Shown: positions 1 to 8,872 of the stretch, one piece after another
How the letters are laid out: every line of letters starts with the position of its first letter
Numbering within the stretch: the first letter of the stretch is position 1
The notes under the pieces: generated by a model
Told to the model about the DNA's origin: nothing
Seen by the model: the letters and a program-made list of their open reading frames with translations, nothing else
Database searches by the model: none
Assembly (NCBI RefSeq): GCF_905397395.1
Contig: NZ_CAJPVH010000006.1
Location: 1 to 64,000 of the forward strand
Length of the DNA stretch: 64,000 nt
Direction: 5' to 3'
DNA from: Cupriavidus campinensis
Lineage (GTDB): Bacteria > Pseudomonadota > Gammaproteobacteria > Burkholderiales > Burkholderiaceae
Translations under genes and position numbers: made by a program

Positions 1-110
1 GTGCCGGGCGTGCCGCCCGGGCCTTCCACGCGCGGCGGCGGGCCGCTCATGCAGCCGGCCAGCAGCACGGCCGCCCCGGCCAGCGCCAGCCACGTGCGCC
101 ATCCGGTCAT
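1..110 (-). CDS. N-terminus of a lipoprotein, cut by window edge (possibly murein transglycosylase A)
   Basis: Only the first 36 codons lie in the window. They start at the ATG at 110 and run off the left edge. The peptide is a clear lipoprotein signal: a short charged start (MTGWRT), a hydrophobic stretch and the lipobox LAGC followed by a Gly/Pro-rich tether (MSGPPPR). A lipid anchor on this Cys and export to the envelope are therefore well supported. In related Burkholderiaceae a membrane-bound lytic transglycosylase (mltA) commonly sits beside apaG, so MltA is the likeliest identity. That rests on context only, since no catalytic region is visible. Confidence 0.6.
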   Translation of the reverse strand, partial: MTGWRTWLALAGAAVLLAGCMSGPPPRVEGPGGTPG

Positions 111-289
111 GGATGCCGTCGATTTCCCGCCCGTTGCAGGCTGGTTGCACGGAGATACCGCCCCAAAGGATTCCTGATATGCCATCGTCTTCGTTGTTAG
201 CACCGTGCGCGCGCTGCGCGGCGGCACGCATGTCCTACAATCTCGTACCTGTCTGACCGATCCACGCCTCGATCCCGATCCTGATCCCG

Positions 290-487
290 ATGAGCCAGTT
301 CTTCGAAGACCATCCCACCCTGCTGCTCGCGGCCGAAGCCGGCGTGGCGCTGTTGCTGCTGATCTTCATCGTGGTGTGGACCATGGGCACGGCGCGCAAG
401 CATCCGCGCCCGAGCCGCGCGCCCCAGGATCATCCGTCCCGGACCGCCGAGGCACCGAAGGACGCAGACCCGCCGCCCGCCGCCTGA
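290..487 (+). CDS. small single-pass membrane protein, unknown function
   Basis: A 65-residue reading frame with one strongly hydrophobic segment at about residues 11-32 (LLLAAEAGVALLLLIFIVVW), followed by a basic, Pro-rich cytoplasmic-type tail (ARKHPRPSRAP). I do not recognise a family. There is no good Shine-Dalgarno sequence before the ATG, because the upstream DNA is a run of GATCC-type repeats. A TACAAT hexamer at 236-241 could serve as a -10 box. It sits alone between a minus-strand lipoprotein gene and minus-strand apaG. The membrane-protein composition argues for a real gene, but it could be spurious. Confidence 0.5.
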   Translation: MSQFFEDHPTLLLAAEAGVALLLLIFIVVWTMGTARKHPRPSRAPQDHPSRTAEAPKDADPPPAA

Positions 488-505
488 GTTCCCGGCCCGG
501 CTCCC

Positions 506-880
506 TTAATGGAGCATGCGCGGCAGCACCAGCGCGAACTCGGGAATCGGCACCTCGAAACGATGGCCGTCCTCGGCCACGCAGAAGTACAGGCCCTTCA
601 TCGACCCCACCGGGGTGGAAATCGTCGCCCAGCTCGTGTATTCGAAGTGCTCGCCCGGCTTGAGCAGCGGCTGATGGCCCACCACGCCGAGGCCGGCCAC
701 TTCCTGCGCGGCGTTATCGCTGTCCGTGATGGTCCAGTGGCGCGAAATCAGCTGCGCGGCCACTTCGCCGGTGTTGTGGATGGTGATGGTGTACGCGAAC
801 GCGAAGCGTCCGCGATCGGGGTCCGACTGGTCGGGCAGGTACTGGGTGCGTACCGCCACGGAAAAAGCGTACTCGCTCAT
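506..880 (-). CDS. apaG: ApaG domain protein
   Basis: This is a 124-residue protein of the ApaG/DUF525 family, a small fibronectin-type-III-like beta sandwich known from the E. coli apaG gene (linked there to ApaH) and from F-box proteins. Its biochemical role is unsettled; Mg/Co homeostasis phenotypes are reported for the enteric gene. The diagnostic stretch is intact: [20 protein letters not shown], the central [20 protein letters not shown], and the C-terminal GSMKGLYFC followed by [11 protein letters not shown]. The start MSEYAFSV gives the usual family length. The reading frame stays open further upstream, but that extension is low-complexity and Pro/Arg rich and is probably not translated. 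The neighbour rpe is divergent. Confidence 0.93.
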   Translation of the reverse strand: MSEYAFSVAVRTQYLPDQSDPDRGRFAFAYTITIHNTGEVAAQLISRHWTITDSDNAAQEVAGLGVVGHQPLLKPGEHFEYTSWATISTPVGSMKGLYFCVAEDGHRFEVPIPEFALVLPRMLH

Positions 881-1139
881 TGCTGGCTCATGCGTCGACC
901 GGGATCGACGGATCGGATGGATGGTCGGGGCGGCCTGCGGCGCCGGGCGCCACGGTCGGGTGTCCGCATTGTGCGGCAAGGCCCCGGCAGGGGCAAGCGG
1001 GTGGATTTTGGCGAGGTTGGGCGGGATTCGGACCCGGCCCGGCGCCGCGGGCCCGGTCCGGCGTAAAATACGCGCCATTCCCATGCCGACGATCCGGATG
1101 CCGGCCGGGCCACCCGCCCCGCCCGCACCGCCCCACACC

Positions 1140-1841
1140 ATGAGCACGCCCACCTACCGCATCGCCCCGTCCATCCTGTCCGCCGACTTCGCCCGCCTGG
1201 GCGAGGAAGTGCGCCGCGTCACCGAAGCCGGCGCCGACTGGATCCATTTCGACGTGATGGACAACCACTACGTGCCGAACCTGACCGTGGGCCCGCTGGT
1301 CTGCGAGGCCATCCGCCCGCACGTGACCGCCCCGATCGACGTGCACCTGATGGTGCGCCCGGTAGACCGCATCATCCCGGACTTCGCCAAGGCAGGCGCC
1401 AATATCATCACCTTCCACCCGGAGGCGAGCGATCACATCGACCGCTCGCTGGCCCTGATCCGCGACCACGGCTGCCAGGCCGGCCTGGTGTTCAACCCAG
1501 CCACGCCGCTGCACCACCTGGACCATGTGATGGACCGCCTGGACGTGATCCTGCTGATGTCCGTCAACCCGGGCTTCGGCGGCCAGTCGTTCATTCCCGA
1601 GACACTGAACAAGCTGCGCGCCGTGCGCGCCCGCATCGACGCCTACACGGCCCGCACCGGCCGCCAGATCCTGCTGGAAGTGGACGGCGGCGTGAAGGTG
1701 GACAACATCGCCGAGATCGCCGCGGCCGGCGCGGACACCTTCGTGGCCGGCTCCGCCGTGTTCAGCAAGCCCGACGCCGATGGCGGCTACCGCGGCATCC
1801 TCGGCCAGCTGCGCGACGCGCTGGCCACGGCTGGCCGTTGA
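1140..1841 (+). CDS. rpe: ribulose-phosphate 3-epimerase
   Basis: A 233-residue TIM-barrel enzyme that interconverts D-ribulose 5-phosphate and D-xylulose 5-phosphate in the pentose phosphate and Calvin cycles. Family signatures are plain: [14 protein letters not shown] at the N-terminus, the metal/acid-base stretch [25 protein letters not shown], the [13 protein letters not shown] phosphate loop, LEVDGGV with the second catalytic Asp, and [12 protein letters not shown] near the end. The start [11 protein letters not shown] is chosen because it gives the family length; the frame is open for more than 400 bases upstream but is non-homologous there. A TAAAAT hexamer at 1064-1069 may be its -10 box, without a clear -35. 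Its stop codon overlaps the next gene's TTG start, so the two are translationally coupled. Confidence 0.96.
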   Translation: MSTPTYRIAPSILSADFARLGEEVRRVTEAGADWIHFDVMDNHYVPNLTVGPLVCEAIRPHVTAPIDVHLMVRPVDRIIPDFAKAGANIITFHPEASDHIDRSLALIRDHGCQAGLVFNPATPLHHLDHVMDRLDVILLMSVNPGFGGQSFIPETLNKLRAVRARIDAYTARTGRQILLEVDGGVKVDNIAEIAAAGADTFVAGSAVFSKPDADGGYRGILGQLRDALATAGR

Positions 1842-2605
1842 GCGGACGGGCCGGACAGATGGGTCTTGAAATCCTGCGCCGCACGGACTGGAGCGGCATC
1901 GAGGCGGTGATCGTCGACCTGGACGGCACCATGGTGGATACGGCGGGCGACTTCCACGCCTCCGTCAACGCAATGCTGCTGGCGCTGGCGCACCTGCATC
2001 CGCACCTGGGGCCGGTGGCGCCGATGTCCACCCAGGAGATCGTCAGCTTCGTCGGCAAGGGATCGGAAAACCTGATCCGCCGGGTGCTGGACGCCCGTTT
2101 CGCGCCGCTGCACGCCAACGGCCTGTTTGCCGAGGCCTACGCGCTCTATGACCGCGAATACGTGCGCATCAACGGCCAGTTCTCGGCGCTCTACCCCAAT
2201 GTGTGCGAGGGGCTGGCGGCGCTGAAGGCAACCGGGCTGCGGCTGGCCTGCGTGACCAACAAGCCCTGGAATTTCACCGAACCGCTGCTGGCCAAGACCG
2301 GCCTGGCGCCATTTTTCGAGCTGGTCTATGGCGGCGACGCCTTCGCGCTGCGCAAGCCCGATCCGTTCCCGCTGCTCAAGGTGGCCGAGGCTTTCCGCCT
2401 CGATCCGGCCGCCGTGCTGGCCATCGGCGACTCCGAAAACGATGCGCAGGCGGCCCGCGCGGCCGGTATGGGTGTGCTGTTGGTGCCATATGGCTACAAC
2501 CATGGGAACCCTGTACAAGGCGTTGACGCCGATGGTATAGTCCCCGACATTGCCCGCGCCGCAGCGCTTGTTACCGCACAGCGCGCACAGCGGGTACCAC
2601 GCTGA
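1838..2605 (+). CDS. gph: phosphoglycolate phosphatase (HAD family)
   Basis: A 255-residue HAD-superfamily hydrolase that dephosphorylates 2-phosphoglycolate, a product of DNA repair and of Rubisco oxygenation. HAD motif I is [10 protein letters not shown] (nucleophile Asp), motif II is CVTNKP, the motif III Lys is in LRKPDPFP, and motif IV is [16 protein letters not shown]. The TTG start at 1838 overlaps the rpe stop (TTGA). An in-frame ATG at 1859 would give [10 protein letters not shown] and is a reasonable alternative. The rpe-gph-trp order is a recurrent beta-proteobacterial arrangement. A candidate trp promoter lies inside the 3' end of this gene. Confidence 0.94.
   Translation: MSGRAGQMGLEILRRTDWSGIEAVIVDLDGTMVDTAGDFHASVNAMLLALAHLHPHLGPVAPMSTQEIVSFVGKGSENLIRRVLDARFAPLHANGLFAEAYALYDREYVRINGQFSALYPNVCEGLAALKATGLRLACVTNKPWNFTEPLLAKTGLAPFFELVYGGDAFALRKPDPFPLLKVAEAFRLDPAAVLAIGDSENDAQAARAAGMGVLLVPYGYNHGNPVQGVDADGIVPDIARAAALVTAQRAQRVPR
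2533..2541 (+). promoter_or_regulatory. candidate extended -10 promoter for the trp leader, inside gph
   Basis: TGGTATAGT matches an extended -10 element (TGnTATAAT with one mismatch). No good -35 is present, which is tolerated for extended -10 promoters. Transcription would start near 2548, about 65 nt before the leader-peptide ATG. This is inferred from sequence only; the trp genes could equally be read through from rpe-gph. Confidence 0.4.
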
Positions 2606-2612
2606 AAACTCC

Positions 2613-2699
2613 ATGTTTCTCAACCGCAAACGCATCTTTTCTGGCAGTGATCGGCAGGCCTGGCCCTGGCGTCGCTGGCGCGCCTCTGAACAGGCGTAA
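2613..2699 (+). CDS. trpL: trp operon leader peptide with clustered Trp codons
   Basis: A 28-codon frame, ATG at 2613 to TAA at 2699, lying 8 nt after gph and about 370 nt before trpE. It reads MFLNRKRIFSGSDRQ followed by AWPWRRWRASEQA. Three TGG codons fall within six codons (2661-2663, 2667-2669, 2676-2678). Such clustering of the regulated amino acid just upstream of a biosynthetic operon is the hallmark of ribosome-stalling attenuation leaders, as in enteric trpL. The ribosome-binding site is weak (GAAAACTCC before the ATG), and a classic U-tract terminator is not obvious downstream. Translation and attenuation are therefore inferred, not shown. Confidence 0.6.
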   Translation: MFLNRKRIFSGSDRQAWPWRRWRASEQA

Positions 2700-3067
2700 A
2701 GTGCGTTCGCGAGTCACCTGACGGACTTGCCGGGCCGGACCCCGCTGCTTCACGCAGCCTGCCGTCCCCGACAAGCTCCCGGTTCCGCCGGACCCGGCCC
2801 CCGGTAGTCATACCAACACCCAAGGCCGGCCTCCGCGCCGATCCCCAGATCCCTCCGCCAGCGCCGTAGCCGCATGTGCTACGGTTAGCTCAAGAACGCG
2901 CCGCACGCCACGCCCGGCCGTGTGCGCGCTTGTGCGCCTTCGTGCAAGTCTTTCGCACCACGGTCCGCCCCCGGGGCGGGTTGCCAGCGTTGCCAGCCCT
3001 CCCCTGCCGACACAAGCGGTGCCGCGCCCCACATCCGATACGCGGGTGCCGCAAGAAGAGGATCGAC
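2700..3067 (+). promoter_or_regulatory. long untranslated trp leader region before trpE
   Basis: These 368 bases lie between the leader peptide stop and trpE and hold no convincing gene. They are rich in potential stems: GCTGC-TTCAC-GCAGC around 2745-2760, a 7-bp CCGTAGC/GCTACGG stem at 2864-2884, and GC-rich self-complementary runs. None is followed by a clear run of T, so if termination occurs it may be Rho-dependent or use an atypical hairpin. The length suggests a structured 5' leader rather than simple spacer. Confidence 0.45.
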
Positions 3068-4585
3068 ATGACCGAACTGGAATTCAAATCGCTGGCCGAC
3101 CAGGGCTACAACCGTATTCCGATCATCGCCGAGGCGCTGGCCGACCTGGAAACGCCGCTCTCGCTCTACCTGAAGCTGGCCCAGTCGCAAACGCGCGGCG
3201 TGAACACCTTCCTGCTGGAATCGGTGGTGGGCGGCGAGCGCTTCGGCCGCTATTCGTTCATCGGCCTGCATGCCCGCACGCTGCTGCGCGCCTACGGCCA
3301 GCGCGCCGAGGTGGTGACCGACGGCAAGATCGTCGAGACCCACGAGGGCAATCCGCTCGACTTTATCGCCACTTTCGAGAGCCGCTTCAAGGTGGCCATG
3401 CGCCCCGGCCTGCCGCGCTTCTGCGGCGGCCTGGCCGGTTATTTCGGCTACGACGCGGTGCGCTATATCGAGAAAAAGCTCGCCGATACCCAGAAGCCGG
3501 ACGACCTGAACCTGCCCGACATCCAGCTGCTGCTGTGCGAGGAACTCGCGGTCATCGACAACCTGTCCGGCAAGCTCTACCTGATTGTCTACGCCGATCC
3601 GACCACGCCCGAGGCCTACCCGCGCGCGCGCCAGCGCCTGCGTGAGCTGCGCATGAAGCTGCGCCAGCCGGTGGACGTGCCGGTGACCAGCCCGTCCGTG
3701 CAGTCCGAGGTCTACCGCGAGTTCGCCAAGGCGGACTACATCGCCGCCGTGCACAAGGCCAAGGAATACATCATGGCCGGTGACATGATGCAGGTGCAGA
3801 TCGGCCAGCGGCTGGTCAAGCCGTACCGCGACTCGCCGCTGTCGCTGTACCGCGCGCTGCGCTCGCTGAACCCGTCGCCTTATATGTATTTCTACAATTT
3901 CGGCGATTTCCAGGTGGTGGGCGCCTCGCCCGAGATCCTGGTGCGGCAGGAAACCCGCAAGATGGGCACCAACGGCGATGCCGACAGCAAGCACATCGTG
4001 ACGATCCGCCCGCTGGCCGGCACGCGCCCGCGCGGCAGCACGCCCGAGCGCGACGCCCAGCTGGCCACCGAACTGCTCAACGATCCGAAGGAGATCGCCG
4101 AGCACGTGATGCTGATCGACCTGGCGCGCAACGACATCGGGCGCATTGCCGAGACCGGTACGGTGAAGGTGACCGACAAGATGGTCATCGAGAAGTACTC
4201 GCACGTGCAGCACATCGTCAGCTCGGTGGAAGGCACGCTGCGCGAAGGCATGAGCAATCTGGACGTTTTGCGCGCCACCTTCCCCGCCGGCACGCTGTCC
4301 GGCGCGCCCAAGGTGCGTGCGATGGAGATCATCGACGAACTGGAGCCGCGCAAGCGCGGCATCTATGGCGGCGCGGTGGGCTACCTGTCGTTCGGCGGCG
4401 AGATGGACCTCGCCATCGCCATCCGCACCGGCATCATCAAGGACGGCAATCTCTACGTGCAGGCGGCAGCCGGCATTGTCGCGGACTCGGACCCCGAGGC
4501 CGAATGGAGGGAAACCGAGGCGAAGGCGCGCGCCGTGATCCGCGCCGCCGAGCAAGTCCAGGACGGCCTGGACGCCGACCTCTGA
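3068..4585 (+). CDS. trpE: anthranilate synthase component I
   Basis: A 505-residue chorismate-utilising enzyme that makes anthranilate from chorismate, with ammonia supplied by TrpG; it is the first committed step to tryptophan. The N-terminal allosteric Trp site is present (LLES in [18 protein letters not shown]). The C-terminal catalytic domain shows [11 protein letters not shown], the Mg-binding [38 protein letters not shown], and [14 protein letters not shown]. The start is fixed by MTELEFKSL with an AAGAGGA ribosome site just upstream; the open frame before it is leader DNA. It is followed 23 nt later by trpG. Feedback inhibition by Trp is expected from the intact LLES motif, adding to possible leader attenuation. 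Confidence 0.97.
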   Translation: MTELEFKSLADQGYNRIPIIAEALADLETPLSLYLKLAQSQTRGVNTFLLESVVGGERFGRYSFIGLHARTLLRAYGQRAEVVTDGKIVETHEGNPLDFIATFESRFKVAMRPGLPRFCGGLAGYFGYDAVRYIEKKLADTQKPDDLNLPDIQLLLCEELAVIDNLSGKLYLIVYADPTTPEAYPRARQRLRELRMKLRQPVDVPVTSPSVQSEVYREFAKADYIAAVHKAKEYIMAGDMMQVQIGQRLVKPYRDSPLSLYRALRSLNPSPYMYFYNFGDFQVVGASPEILVRQETRKMGTNGDADSKHIVTIRPLAGTRPRGSTPERDAQLATELLNDPKEIAEHVMLIDLARNDIGRIAETGTVKVTDKMVIEKYSHVQHIVSSVEGTLREGMSNLDVLRATFPAGTLSGAPKVRAMEIIDELEPRKRGIYGGAVGYLSFGGEMDLAIAIRTGIIKDGNLYVQAAAGIVADSDPEAEWRETEAKARAVIRAAEQVQDGLDADL

Positions 4586-4608
4586 CCCCAGGAACTGGAG
4601 AAACGACC

Positions 4609-5178
4609 ATGCTGCTGATGATCGACAACTACGACTCGTTTACCTACAACCTGGTGCAGTACTTCGGCGAACTCGGCGCCGACGTGCGGACCTACCGCAA
4701 CGACGAGATCACGCTCGAGGACATCGAGGCGCTCAAGCCGGACCACATCTGCGTGTCGCCCGGCCCGTGCAGCCCGAAGGAAGCCGGCATCTCGGTGGCC
4801 GTGCTGCAACACTTCGCCGGCAAGATCCCGCTGCTGGGCGTGTGCCTGGGCCACCAGGCCATCGGCGAGGCATTTGGCGGAAAAGTGATCCGCGCCAAGC
4901 AGGTCATGCATGGCAAGGTCAGCACCATCGAAACCACCCAGGAAGGCGTGTTCGCCGGCCTGCCCAGGCACTTCGACATCACGCGCTATCATTCGCTGGC
5001 GATCGAGCGGGAGACCCTGCCCGATTGCCTGGAAGTGACCGCGTGGACGCCGGACGGCGAGATCATGGGCGTGCGCCACAAGACGCTGGCCGTGGAAGGC
5101 GTGCAGTTCCACCCGGAATCGATCCTGTCCGAACACGGCCATGCGCTGCTGGCCAACTTCCTGAAGGTGCCGCGATGA
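4609..5178 (+). CDS. trpG: anthranilate synthase component II (glutamine amidotransferase)
   Basis: A 189-residue class-I glutamine amidotransferase that feeds ammonia to TrpE. The nucleophile elbow is [15 protein letters not shown] (Cys in GVCLG), the oxyanion segment is [11 protein letters not shown], and the His-Glu pair is in [13 protein letters not shown]. Start [15 protein letters not shown] is typical and is preceded by a GGAG site (GGAACTGGAG). The size is that of a stand-alone TrpG/PabA type; in many bacteria the same subunit also serves p-aminobenzoate synthesis. Its last codons overlap an ATG (ATGA at 5175-5178) in the trpD frame. Confidence 0.96.
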   Translation: MLLMIDNYDSFTYNLVQYFGELGADVRTYRNDEITLEDIEALKPDHICVSPGPCSPKEAGISVAVLQHFAGKIPLLGVCLGHQAIGEAFGGKVIRAKQVMHGKVSTIETTQEGVFAGLPRHFDITRYHSLAIERETLPDCLEVTAWTPDGEIMGVRHKTLAVEGVQFHPESILSEHGHALLANFLKVPR

Positions 5179-5234
5179 GGCGGCTCGACCCCGCAACATT
5201 CGCCCCCGCCCCCGACCACAGTCAAGAATCCGCC

Positions 5235-6263
5235 ATGTCCATCACGCCGCAGGAAGCGCTGACGCGCTGCATCGAACACCGCGAGATCTTCCATGACGAG
5301 ATGCTGCACCTGATGCGGCAGATCATGCAGGCGCAGATCTCGCCCGTGATGGCGGCCGCCATCCTGACCGGGCTGCGCGTCAAGAAGGAAACCATCGGCG
5401 AGATCTCGGCGGCGGCGCAGGTGATGCGCGAATTCGCCAACAAGGTGCCGGTGACGGACCGCGACAACTTCGTCGATATCGTGGGAACGGGCGGCGATGG
5501 GTCGCATACGTTCAACATCTCCACGGCGTCGATGTTCGTGGCAGCCGCCGCGGGCGCGAAGATCGCCAAGCACGGCAACCGGGGCGTGTCGTCCAAGTCG
5601 GGCAGCGCCGATGTGCTGGAGGCGCTGGGCGTGAACATCATGCTCACGCCGGAGCAGGTCGGCCAGTGCATCGCGCAGACCGGCATCGGCTTCATGTTCG
5701 CGCCGACGCACCATCCGGCCATGAAGAACGTCGCCCCGATCCGCAAGGAAATGGGCGTGCGCACCATCTTCAACATCCTCGGCCCGCTGACCAACCCGGC
5801 CGACGCCCCCAATATCCTGATGGGCGTGTTCCATCCGGACCTCGTCGGCATCCAGGTGCGCGTGATGCAGCGCCTGGGCGCCAAGCACGCCATCGTCGTG
5901 TACGGCAAGGACGGCATGGACGAGGTTTCGCTCGGCGCCGCCACGCTGGTGGGCGAACTCAAGGATGGCGAAGTGCGCGAGTATGAGATTCACCCGGAGG
6001 ACTTCGGCCTGTCGATGATCTCCAACCGGGGCCTGAAGGTGGCCGATGCCGCGGAATCGAAGGAGATGCTGCTCGAAGCGCTGACCGATGTGCCGGGTAC
6101 GCCACGCGAAATCGTCACACTGAACGCCGGCACCGCGCTCTACGCGGCCAATGTGGCCAGCTCGATCGAGGATGGCATCGAACGCGCGCGCGCAGCCATC
6201 GCCAGCGGCGCCGCCCGCGAGAAGCTCGACCAGTTCGTGCGCGCCACGCAGCAATTCAAGTAA
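5235..6263 (+). CDS. trpD: anthranilate phosphoribosyltransferase
   Basis: A 342-residue enzyme that transfers phosphoribose from PRPP to anthranilate. The glycine-rich PRPP loop is [15 protein letters not shown], followed by [21 protein letters not shown], the anthranilate-site stretch [15 protein letters not shown], and [14 protein letters not shown]. The start [17 protein letters not shown] matches the family. An in-frame ATG at 5175, overlapping the trpG stop, would add 20 residues of unrelated Pro-rich sequence; translation could begin there for coupling, but the conserved start is preferred. It is the third gene of the trp operon, 6 nt before trpC. Confidence 0.96.
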   Translation: MSITPQEALTRCIEHREIFHDEMLHLMRQIMQAQISPVMAAAILTGLRVKKETIGEISAAAQVMREFANKVPVTDRDNFVDIVGTGGDGSHTFNISTASMFVAAAAGAKIAKHGNRGVSSKSGSADVLEALGVNIMLTPEQVGQCIAQTGIGFMFAPTHHPAMKNVAPIRKEMGVRTIFNILGPLTNPADAPNILMGVFHPDLVGIQVRVMQRLGAKHAIVVYGKDGMDEVSLGAATLVGELKDGEVREYEIHPEDFGLSMISNRGLKVADAAESKEMLLEALTDVPGTPREIVTLNAGTALYAANVASSIEDGIERARAAIASGAAREKLDQFVRATQQFK

Positions 6264-6269
6264 TCCGCC

Positions 6270-7073
6270 ATGTCCGACATCCTGCAAAAAATCCTGGCCG
6301 TGAAGGCCGACGAAGTAGCCGCCGCACGCAAGAAACGCGACCTGCCCAGCCTGCGCGCCGAGGCCGAGGCCCTGCGCACCGAGCCCGGCCTGGCGCCGCG
6401 CGGCTTTGAGCGGGCCCTGCGCGAGAAGATCGCCGCGGGCCACGCGGGCGTGATCGCCGAGGTCAAGAAGGCGTCGCCGTCCAAGGGCGTGCTGCGCGAG
6501 CACTTCGTGCCCGAGGCCATCGCCGAAAGCTACGCCAGCCACGGCGCGGCCTGCCTGTCCGTGCTGACCGACGTGAACTTCTTCCAGGGCCATGCCGATT
6601 TCCTGAAGCGCGCGCGCGGGGCCTGCCCGCTGCCGGCGCTGCGCAAGGACTTCATGGTCGACCTGTATCAGGTCTACGAAGCCCGCACCTGGGGCGCCGA
6701 CTGCATCCTGCTGATCGTGGCCGCGCTGGACCCGGGCCTGATGGCCGAACTGGAAGCCTGCGCGCTGGAACTGGGCATGGACGTGCTCGTGGAAGTGCAC
6801 GGCGCCGACGAACTGGACCACGCGCTGCGCCTCAAGACCCCGCTGGTGGGCGTGAACAACCGCAACCTGCGCACCTTCGAGGTCTCGCTGGACAACACGC
6901 TGGACCTGCTGCCGTCGATGCCGCCGGAGCGGCTCGTGGTCACGGAGTCGGGCATCCTCGGCCCGGCCGATGTGAAGCGGATGCGCGACGCCAACGTCAA
7001 CGCCTTCCTGGTTGGCGAGGCGTTCATGCGCGCGCCCGATCCGGGCGCGGAGCTGGCGCGGCTGTTTGCCTGA
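6270..7073 (+). CDS. trpC: indole-3-glycerol phosphate synthase
   Basis: A 267-residue TIM-barrel enzyme closing the indole ring from carboxyphenylamino-deoxyribulose phosphate. Motifs include [16 protein letters not shown] (catalytic Lys), [26 protein letters not shown] (catalytic Lys), the VEVHGADEL Glu, [12 protein letters not shown], and VTESGI near the C-terminal phosphate site. It is a stand-alone TrpC, not fused to TrpF as in enterics. trpF, trpB and trpA are not in this window, in line with the split trp genes of Ralstonia and Cupriavidus. Confidence 0.97.
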   Translation: MSDILQKILAVKADEVAAARKKRDLPSLRAEAEALRTEPGLAPRGFERALREKIAAGHAGVIAEVKKASPSKGVLREHFVPEAIAESYASHGAACLSVLTDVNFFQGHADFLKRARGACPLPALRKDFMVDLYQVYEARTWGADCILLIVAALDPGLMAELEACALELGMDVLVEVHGADELDHALRLKTPLVGVNNRNLRTFEVSLDNTLDLLPSMPPERLVVTESGILGPADVKRMRDANVNAFLVGEAFMRAPDPGAELARLFA

Positions 7074-7101
7074 GCCCTTCGCCTAACCCCGGACGACCCC
7101 C

Positions 7102-7746
7102 ATGCCGCGTGAAATCGAACTGAAGCTCGCCGTGCCAGACGCCGCGCTGGCGGCCGTGGCCGCATGGCTCGATGCCCACGGCGAGGCGCGTGGCGAAACC
7201 ACGCTGCTCAATGTCTACCTGGACACGCCCGCGCGCGACCTGGCCCGCCAGCGTGCCGCGCTGCGGCTGCGCCAGAAAGACAACCAGACAGGCAGCCAGT
7301 GGCTCCAGACGCTGAAGACCGCCGGCAGCAGCCAGGGCGGACTGGCCTCGCGCAACGAGTGGGAGTGCGAGGTGGCCGGCGAGGCCATCGAGCTGTCCCG
7401 CTTCCCCGACGACGCGCGCGCCGTGCTGGCGCCGCTGGCCGGGCAACTGGCGCCGGTATTTCGCACCGATTTCGTCCGCCGCACGTGGATCGTCACGCAG
7501 GACGGCGCGCGCATCGAAGCCGCGCTCGATACCGGCACGATTACGGCGCCCGGGCAGGCCCGGACCGAGACCATCCAGGAACTCGAACTCGAATGGCTGC
7601 CCGGTGAGGATGGCGACGACAGCCCCCTCGCCGAAGCCGCGCTGCGCGCCTTCGCCGCACGGCTGGCCCATGTGGCACCGCTCACCCCGTCCGATCTGAG
7701 CAAGGCCGCGCGCGGCTATCGCCTGACGGGCGGCTCGCTTTCCTGA
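7102..7746 (+). CDS. CYTH domain protein (triphosphate tunnel metalloenzyme family)
   Basis: A 214-residue protein with the CYTH signature ExExK at the very start (E4-I-E6-L-K8) and further acidic/basic tunnel strands ([39 protein letters not shown]). Family members hydrolyse inorganic tripolyphosphate or nucleoside triphosphates; here the C-terminal CHAD domain found in ygiF-type proteins is absent, so the protein is probably a simple triphosphatase. It follows trpC by 28 nt and precedes ung by 26 nt, and so may be co-transcribed. Substrate is not predictable from sequence alone. Confidence 0.85.
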   Translation: MPREIELKLAVPDAALAAVAAWLDAHGEARGETTLLNVYLDTPARDLARQRAALRLRQKDNQTGSQWLQTLKTAGSSQGGLASRNEWECEVAGEAIELSRFPDDARAVLAPLAGQLAPVFRTDFVRRTWIVTQDGARIEAALDTGTITAPGQARTETIQELELEWLPGEDGDDSPLAEAALRAFAARLAHVAPLTPSDLSKAARGYRLTGGSLS

Positions 7747-7772
7747 CCTTCTCCCCCTCCCGCCCTCCCCGC

Positions 7773-8543
7773 ATGCAAGCCGACTTCTTTGCCGCCCCGG
7801 CCGCCGAGCCCCCTGCCATCGCCCCGCTGCAAACCCAGGTCGATGCGCTGCCCGCCGCGTGGCGGGCCCTGCTCGCGCCGTGCCTCGGCCATGCCGCGTG
7901 GGACGAACTGGCGCGCTTTGTCGATGGCGAGCGCGCCGCCGGCAAGCCGGTATTTCCGCACGCGGTCTTCCATGCGCTGCACCTGACGCCGCCCGATGCC
8001 GTCAAGGTCGTGATCCTGGGGCAAGACCCGTATCACGGCACCGGGGTGGTCGGCGGCGCGGAGATTCCGCAGGCGCACGGCCTGGCGTTCTCGGTGCCCG
8101 AGGGCGTCAAGGTGCCGCCGAGCCTTCGCAATATCTTCAAGGAAATCGGGGCCGAGTATGGCGCCGAGCCGACGCGCGCCTCCGGCAACCTGGAAGGCTG
8201 GGCGCGTCAGGGCGTGCTGCTGCTGAACACCGTGCTGACCGTAGAGCAAGGCCAGGCGGCCAGCCACGCCAAGCGCGGCTGGGAGGCGGTGACCGACTGC
8301 CTGATCCACGCGCTGGCGGCGTCACAGCCCAATCTCGTGTTCCTGCTATGGGGCAGCCATGCGCAAGCCAAGCGGGCGCTGCTCGATGGGCAGACCGCGC
8401 ACACGCATTGCGTCCTGGAGGCGCCACACCCGTCGCCGCTGTCCGCGCATCGCGGATTCCTGGGTTGCGGGCATTTCCGGCAGGCCAATGACTGGCTGGA
8501 ACGCCATGGCCGTGCGCCGATCGACTGGCTGAAAGCCGACTGA
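7773..8543 (+). CDS. ung: uracil-DNA glycosylase, family 1, with active-site loop insertion
   Basis: A 256-residue enzyme that excises uracil from DNA to begin base-excision repair. The water-activating motif GQDPYH (residues 83-88), the uracil-binding AHGLAFSV, the [11 protein letters not shown] stretch, LLWGSHAQ, and the DNA-intercalation loop HPSPLSA (219-225) are intact. Between GQDPYHG and QAHGLAFSV there are ten residues ([10 protein letters not shown]) where the E. coli enzyme has two, an eight-residue insertion beside the catalytic Asp. The adjoining motifs are conserved, so activity is expected. It converges with the acylphosphatase gene. Confidence 0.95.
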   Translation: MQADFFAAPAAEPPAIAPLQTQVDALPAAWRALLAPCLGHAAWDELARFVDGERAAGKPVFPHAVFHALHLTPPDAVKVVILGQDPYHGTGVVGGAEIPQAHGLAFSVPEGVKVPPSLRNIFKEIGAEYGAEPTRASGNLEGWARQGVLLLNTVLTVEQGQAASHAKRGWEAVTDCLIHALAASQPNLVFLLWGSHAQAKRALLDGQTAHTHCVLEAPHPSPLSAHRGFLGCGHFRQANDWLERHGRAPIDWLKAD

Positions 8544-8557
8544 AGGCTGACGAATCG

Positions 8558-8848
8558 TCAAGCAGTCGGCAGCCAGCGGAATCCGCTGAACGGCCCTTCG
8601 TCGTCAGCGGGCGTCATCTCCACCCTCGACACCTGCGCCGCCGGTGGGCCCGCCGCCATCCACGTCCGTAACGCCTCAAGCTGGTCGCGCGGCCCCCGCG
8701 CGATGACCTCGACCGTGCCATCGGTCCGGTTGCGCACCCATCCCACCAGCCCCAGCGCCGAGGCGCGGTCCGCGCAGGCCGCGCGATAGCCCACGCCCTG
8801 CACGCGGCCATGGGCGGTGAGATGCCAGGTTTCGGCGGTCGATGTCAT
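8558..8848 (-). CDS. acyP: acylphosphatase
   Basis: A 96-residue enzyme that hydrolyses acyl-phosphate bonds. The substrate cradle is HGRVQGVGYR, with the catalytic Arg at residue 22 and the conserved Asn at 40 in GWVRNRTDGTVEV. The length and the alpha/beta ferredoxin-like pattern are standard. It lies 24 nt upstream of the large FUSC membrane protein in transcription terms reversed (the FUSC gene is transcribed first, then acyP), so it may be the second gene of a two-gene unit. Confidence 0.92.
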   Translation of the reverse strand: MTSTAETWHLTAHGRVQGVGYRAACADRASALGLVGWVRNRTDGTVEVIARGPRDQLEALRTWMAAGPPAAQVSRVEMTPADDEGPFSGFRWLPTA

Positions 8849-8872
8849 CGGTCGCTCCTTTTCGGAATCGTC

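Noticed and set aside
2885..4555. A 556-codon open frame antisense to trpE on the minus strand
   Set aside because: Its composition (His, Arg, Gly, Leu rich) is the usual shadow of a high-GC gene in the opposite phase; trpE on the plus strand has all family motifs.
5175..5234. Start of trpD at the ATG overlapping the trpG stop
   Set aside because: The extra 20 residues are Pro-rich and unlike the family N-terminus; MSITPQEAL is the conserved start.
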